A DNA stretch of 11,720 nt from Bryobacterales bacterium. GTDB taxonomy: Bacteria; Acidobacteriota; Terriglobia; Bryobacterales; Bryobacteraceae. The notes under the pieces were generated by a model. It was not told the DNA's origin and did not search any database. It was given only the letters and a program-made list of their open reading frames with translations. Position 1 is the stretch's first letter. Each line of letters begins with the position of its first letter. Below, one piece after another: positions 6,275-11,720 of this stretch. The DNA lies in assembly GCA_003132865.1 (NCBI GenBank), contig PKYZ01000582.1, positions 16,985 to 28,704 of the forward strand. Direction: 5' to 3'. The translations under genes were made by a program, and so were the position numbers.

Positions 6275-6720
6275 GCCGCGGGCCCCTCGAAGGCCTCTTC
6301 CAGCCGGATTGCAAAGACACCCGTCAGGCGATTGCGAAGGTTCGGCGCCGCCGGCAGGAGGCGCTCCGCGACCTCTGGGCTGGCAAGCAGCAACACCGCA
6401 CCACTCCTCGTCAGCAACACGATGTTGCGGTCGAGCGCAGTGACGACATTTGGCAGCCAACGATCCAAGGTAATCAGGGCGACCGGCCTATCGGGGTCCT
6501 GCGCGAATAAATCTTCTGACCTATCGAATCTCACGTCGGCCGGTGCCAAAGCCCGAAGGCCGACTCCGAGCTGGACCTGCACTTCGGCCGCGATGTCGGC
6601 TTGGATTGCCTGCATAGCGGGGGTATCGGCGATGAGTAGATACAGTGACGGGCTGTCTGGCCCGATGGCGGCGAGTCTCCTGACAAGACGGAACGCGGTT
6701 GTAGCTGAGAAGCCGATCAT
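6271..6720 (-). CDS. Small protein resembling a degenerate STAND NTPase module, second gene of the cassette
   Basis: The 149-residue product has no Walker A motif. After a helical start, SLYLLIADTP (25-34) and PVALITLDRWLPNV (79-92) look like core strands of a P-loop fold, the second in the Walker B place. Next come TALDRNIVLLTRSGAVLLL (94-112) and LLPAAPNLRNRLTGVFAI (121-138). The last two resemble a layout known from STAND and inactive-STAND modules: a line of the type LN-x-x-R-x-x-L, a strand, then an APD-type motif before the domain end. Here that module would be a free-standing protein. This likeness is from memory of the families and unproven. ATG 6720 overlaps the ATPase stop (ATGA), and the stop overlaps the next TTG (TTGA), so the three products are made together and probably interact. 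Confidence 0.7.
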   Translation of the reverse strand: MIGFSATTAFRLVRRLAAIGPDSPSLYLLIADTPAMQAIQADIAAEVQVQLGVGLRALAPADVRFDRSEDLFAQDPDRPVALITLDRWLPNVVTALDRNIVLLTRSGAVLLLASPEVAERLLPAAPNLRNRLTGVFAIRLEEAFEGPAA

Positions 6721-8027
6721 GCAGGTTTGGGCAACACCTTCGCAAGCGCAGGGTGAACTGCGAAGTAATCAACTCCACCTTTGAAATACTCAAGGACCTG
6801 GCGGCTAACGAGCAATTCCCGCGCGGTAGAATTCTCGATCGGAAACTCACCGTCTTCGATCAAGCTCCTAAGAAGCCTCTTTTGGGTATTGCCTAAGCCG
6901 GCAAGATAGCGGTTCCCGATTTGTTTGATCGCGGCGTTGACATGGCGACGACTAATGCGGTCCTCACCGTCGCGATAGGCGTATTCGGCTGACGAACGGG
7001 CCAACGTCAGGAGGTCGCGCAACACTCCGCCTGAATACTTCGCAATGGATGTTATCTCCGCGCGATCCATAAGGTCGGGTGCACCGCGGCGCTGGAGGAT
7101 TTTCCGCAGGAAATCCGAGTGCTGCGGGTCGGCGGCCGCGGCCGGGATATGCTTGACCGGGTCGAAGTAGTCTTGCAGGAATCGGCTCTTGTCGTACCAA
7201 AGCAGCAAGGGCGCCACGATGATTACAGATATCTTCGTACCTTTCAGAGCCTGGAGATCCTGCTCTGCGAATTCGCGAAAAAGGTGTGGTCTGATTAGGC
7301 GGTCGAGACCGTCGATCAGGAGGGTGATTTGCCTGTCGTCGGAGCGGAGCACGGAGACGTCCGTTTCCAGTGGCGTCGAGGCGATGGTGAAAAGTTGCTC
7401 CAGGATCTCAAATACCTGACGCCGCAGGGCCGGGAACCTGAGCTTCATTACTCCCGGGACTTTCACCTGGACAACCTCGTACAGTTCGTCGCCGTCCGGT
7501 TCATAGTCGTAAGGCTCAGGCGGCTGCTTGACCCAGTTAGTCTTGCCGAGCGCTAGCTCGCGCAACTTCGCATGGGCTGCCTTGACAGCTTCGGGCAATT
7601 CCTTACCTGCATTCTTCAGCCGTGAGCGAAGGAGTGAATAAAGTTGCATCCCGGCGGCGGCGAGAATTGCACCGGTGCTGATCTCGCTGAGGTCTGTGTA
7701 GTCCGCGAGATCCACGTAGACGTTTATAGCATCGGAGTGGCGGCTGAGCACCTTCTGTGTCAGCAGGAGTTCGGTGGTCTTTCCCGATCCGATGCCGCCA
7801 ACGAGCGCCATTTGAGAGCCACGGCTCAACTCCGCGACGCTCGCGAATGCAACATGAATAGGGGGCTGCCCGGCATCCCGAGGATCGTGATCCGGGGCAA
7901 CGATCAGGCCCTCAGCCAAAAGACTCTGAGATGATGCGATTGGGTTCAGCCGTTCGAGGAACGGTCTATAGACTTGCCTTCTGTCGAAGACAACCGCGCC
8001 AGGCTTCGAATCCGTTACCGTCTGCAT
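6717..8027 (-). CDS. P-loop ATPase of STAND/ORC-like type with C-terminal winged-helix-like region
   Basis: The 436-residue product has Walker A VGGIGSGKTTEL (76-87) and Walker B ITLLIDGLDRL (234-244), in which the usual catalytic Glu after Asp is replaced by Gly as in NACHT/STAND-type hhhDGLD motifs. A sensor-1-like strand ISVIIVAP (266-273) follows. YSGGVLRDLLTLARSSAEYA (331-350) is a sensor-2-like helix with Arg337, and residues 375-430 look like a winged helix. The region 165-200 is an unusual acidic, Pro-rich insert. Such proteins act as regulated switches in conflict systems or as DNA-loading ATPases; which applies here is unknown. The gene starts 21 bases after the glnD stop but has its own TATACT box, and it leads a three-gene set joined by ATGA and TTGA overlaps. 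Its base composition is nearer 50-55% GC in stretches I counted, against 75-83% in neighbours, which suggests acquisition. Confidence 0.85.
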   Translation of the reverse strand: MQTVTDSKPGAVVFDRRQVYRPFLERLNPIASSQSLLAEGLIVAPDHDPRDAGQPPIHVAFASVAELSRGSQMALVGGIGSGKTTELLLTQKVLSRHSDAINVYVDLADYTDLSEISTGAILAAAGMQLYSLLRSRLKNAGKELPEAVKAAHAKLRELALGKTNWVKQPPEPYDYEPDGDELYEVVQVKVPGVMKLRFPALRRQVFEILEQLFTIASTPLETDVSVLRSDDRQITLLIDGLDRLIRPHLFREFAEQDLQALKGTKISVIIVAPLLLWYDKSRFLQDYFDPVKHIPAAAADPQHSDFLRKILQRRGAPDLMDRAEITSIAKYSGGVLRDLLTLARSSAEYAYRDGEDRISRRHVNAAIKQIGNRYLAGLGNTQKRLLRSLIEDGEFPIENSTARELLVSRQVLEYFKGGVDYFAVHPALAKVLPKPA

Positions 8028-8041
8028 CTAACGTTAGTATA
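8028..8041 (-). promoter_or_regulatory. Promoter and possible operator of the three-gene cassette
   Basis: The -10 box TATACT (8036-8041 on the minus strand) ends 8 bases before ATG 8027, predicting a leaderless message. Between them lies CTAACGTTAG (8028-8037), a perfect 10-base palindrome touching the start codon and overlapping the -10 box. A regulator bound there would block both transcription and initiation. No convincing -35 box is seen (TGCCTG at 17 bases is poor). Confidence 0.5.
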
Positions 8042-8048
8042 GGAGATC

Positions 8049-10443
8049 CTACCCGCCGCAGGCACGGCGCAGGGCGTCGCCCAGCTTCTCCAACTGCTCG
8101 CCCTCCGGCTTCCGCCCTCCGGCGGTGACGTAGAACACGTCAATCGCCTTGTGCGCCTCGGTGTCGATCAACACCACCTCGATGTTGCAGCCCTCCGCGG
8201 AGATGGCGGCGGCCAGATCGTAGAGCAAGCCTGGCCGGTCCTGCGCCACGATCTCGATCAACGTCGCGCTATCGGACGCCTCCGGGTTGAATGAAACCGT
8301 GGGCGGCACCTGCGAATTGCGGCTGGGCGGCGCGGGCTTGGGGCGGTTCTGCAGGAGCTGGCGCACATCCAGACGGCCGAGCACGACGCGCTCCACGGTG
8401 ACGCGCAGACGGTCCATTTCAGTGGGGTTCAGCTCCAGCGTGCGCGTCGGATCGGCAAAGGTGAAGGTATCCAGCACGGTTCCCTGGCTGTTCGAAAATG
8501 CCTCCGCCTTCAGAATATTCATGCCAAAGCTGGAGAGCGTGCCGGCCACCGACGCGAACAGGAAGGGCCGGTCGCCGGTCACTAGGGTCAGCCGCCGGGC
8601 CGCTTCCACCTTTTCCAGCGAGACGGCCACACCGCGCTGGCGGAAGATGCCGTCCAGGCGCAGGTGCGCATCGATCTCCTCGGACGTGTGGGTGCGCGCG
8701 TAGCGCATCGGCAGGCCCGCCAGGAAAGCGCGCTTTTCGGGCGCCTCCGACGGGGCGCTGGGGATGCGGTCGGTTTCCAGTTCGCGCGTCAGCTCGTTGT
8801 AGGTCAGCAGATACAACTGCCAGAGCACCTCGGCGCGCCAGGGCGTCATGGCGGTCGGATTGACGGCGCTGATATCCGCGTAGGTCATCAGGGTGAGCGC
8901 CTTGAGGCGCTCCACGGTTTCCACGCGCTCGGCCATGTGACGCGCGGTGGCCGGGTCTTGCAGGTCGCGCGAGTTCATCACGGCGGACATTTCCAGATGC
9001 CGCAGGATAAGAAAGGCGACCAGCTCGCGTTCGGGCCGCGGCATCCCGATGCGCTCCAGGGCCGGCTCGGCCGCGCGCAGGGACGCCTCGGCGTGCGCCC
9101 CGTTCGCGCTCCCCTTGCCCACGTCGTGAAACAGCAGCGCGCACAGCAGCACGGCGGGCTCTTCCATCTCCGACAGCAGATCGGTGTAGCGCTTGACGGC
9201 CGGATCGCGGGTTGCGCGCAAGCCTGCCAGAACCTGCAGCGTGACCAGCGTATGCTCGTCCACCGTGTAGCGATGATAGAAGTCGCGTATGACCAGACAT
9301 TCGATCTGCGCCATTTCGGGGAAGATGGCGCGCAGTACGCCGGTGTCGTGCATGCTCCGCACGGCGTCGGCGGCGTATGGCAGCGAAAGGATTTCCTTGA
9401 GCGCGGGCCAGATGGGCCGGGGCGCGGAAAACCATTCTTCCAGTTGCGGCGCGACGGCGGCGACGCGCTGGTCGGTCTCGGTAGAGGGCCGGATGCCATG
9501 CCGCGCGACGAATTGAAACAGGCGGAGCGCCAGTTCCGGATCGGCCGCCAATGCATGCGGCACGCGCAAGTGGACGCGTTCGCGCGCCACGCTGAAATCC
9601 GCGTTCGAAAGGCGTGTGCGCCAGTCCTTGAATTGCGCAAACAGGGAGCTCGACTGCGCCTCGCTCAATTCCAGTTCGCGCACCGCCGCGCGATAGAGGT
9701 CGCGCGCGTGGCGGAAATAATCCCGCATCCACTGGGCCGCGCCGGGAGCCGCGAAGTATTCGGCGGCCCGCTCCTGGGCATCGAAGGTGAGCGTGTTATT
9801 GTCCCGCCCGGAGCGGGAGTGCAGAAAGCATCGCAGGCGCGCCAGGAAGAGAAACGCGGGCTCGATCTGCGGAGCTTCCACATTGCGAATCTGGGCCAGC
9901 CAGCGCACCAGTTGATAATCGCGCAAGCCGCCCGGCGTATCCTTGATGTTCGGTTCCAGGTGATAGTAAGTGTTCTGATACTTCTGGTGGCGTTCGCGGC
10001 TGAGGCGCGTCAGGTTGCGCGTCAAGGCGTCGCGCTGGGCGTGCAGGAAGCGCGGCAGCCGCTCGGCAAACCTGGCATACAGCGCCCGGTCGCCGGCCAG
10101 GAACCGCTGATCCAGCAGGCTGACGTTCAGCTCGATGTTCTGATCGTGTATCTCGGCGCATTCTTCCGGCGTGCGAACGGAATGGCTGAGCCGCAGCCCG
10201 GAATCCCAGAGCGTGCGGATGAAAGCCGAGATCGGCTCAGGGGCATCCTGCGCCAACCGGCCGCTTTCCACCAGCAGGAGCAGATCCACGTCGGAATAGG
10301 GAAACAGGTGCCGCCGGCCATAGCCGCCCACGGCGAGCAAGGTCAAGCCGGCCGGAAAAGCCGGCCACAGCTTATCGCGGGCGGCGCGCTCCACCATGCC
10401 GTCCACCAGCGCAGTGCGTTCCGCAAGGGCCAGGATGGGATCG

Positions 10444-10460
<17 letters not shown>
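8049..10460 (-). CDS. glnD: [Protein-PII] uridylyltransferase / uridylyl-removing enzyme GlnD
   Basis: GlnD senses glutamine: it adds UMP to PII when glutamine is low and removes it when glutamine is high. The 803-residue product has the nucleotidyltransferase motif GGYGRRHLFPYSDVDLLLL (45-63, with Ser56 and the DVD acidic pair). An HD domain at about 390-520 includes YHRYTVDEHT, the metal-binding FHDVGKG (about 443) and a later LRHLEMS. Two ACT glutamine-sensing domains follow at about 625-675 and 730-780 (QDRPGLLYDLA). It is somewhat shorter than E. coli GlnD (about 890), but all domains are present. It follows glnB on the same strand. The GTG at 10460 sits right at the end of a repeat and the first six codons copy glnB sequence in another frame. 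ATG 10397, 21 codons in, may be the native or main start, and both leave the catalytic domain whole. Confidence 0.95.

Positions 10461-11720
<1,260 letters not shown>

Noticed and set aside
6275..6460. N-terminal extension of the His-rich cassette protein to ATG 6460
   Set aside because: It would overlap the 149-residue gene by about 190 bases. The added segment is low-complexity, and the TTG at 6274 gives the same 4-base coupling style as the neighbours.

Overview
The window is GC-rich, densely coded bacterial DNA. Short or 4-base gene overlaps and GTG or TTG starts are common. Gene content, the high GC and the repeat types suggest an acidobacterium close to the Bryobacterales/Solibacter group. 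That placement is an inference from general resemblance; no marker gene here proves it.

Layout. (1) 2-2638, plus strand: the end of egtB, then egtD, an OpuC-type ABC ATPase and its permease, all translationally coupled. The first two make ergothioneine, a trimethylated betaine. The last two look like a betaine-class transporter and probably move ergothioneine or a related compound. The operon ends in a hairpin built from 7-base units. (2) 2671-3309, minus strand: a YhhN/TMEM86-family membrane protein with its own promoter. (3) 3440-5759, plus strand: an anchored coiled-coil protein coupled to a GT9 glycosyltransferase, then a zinc-ribbon membrane protein coupled to a DUF2752 protein. (4) 5720-8027, minus strand: three tightly coupled genes, namely a STAND/ORC-like P-loop ATPase, a small protein resembling a degenerate STAND module, and a histidine-rich protein of unknown function. 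Their GC content is lower than that of their neighbours, and they look like an acquired conflict-type (defence or toxin-like) cassette. (5) 8049-11720, minus strand: glnD, glnB and the end of amtB, the PII nitrogen-control module. A MITE-like repeat lies between glnB and glnD.

How the genes work together. Amt imports ammonium and is gated by PII (GlnB). GlnD uridylylates PII at Tyr51, which is present here. EgtB and EgtD carry out early ergothioneine steps, and the coupled transporter suggests that production and transport are linked. The three-gene cassette at 5720-8027 is the best candidate for an undescribed system: an NTP-dependent sensor or switch with two small partners.

Three genes (yhhN-like, zinc-ribbon, cassette ATPase) have a -10 box 7-8 bases before the ATG, which predicts leaderless mRNAs. 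I saw no rRNA, tRNA, CRISPR array, transposase or integrase.
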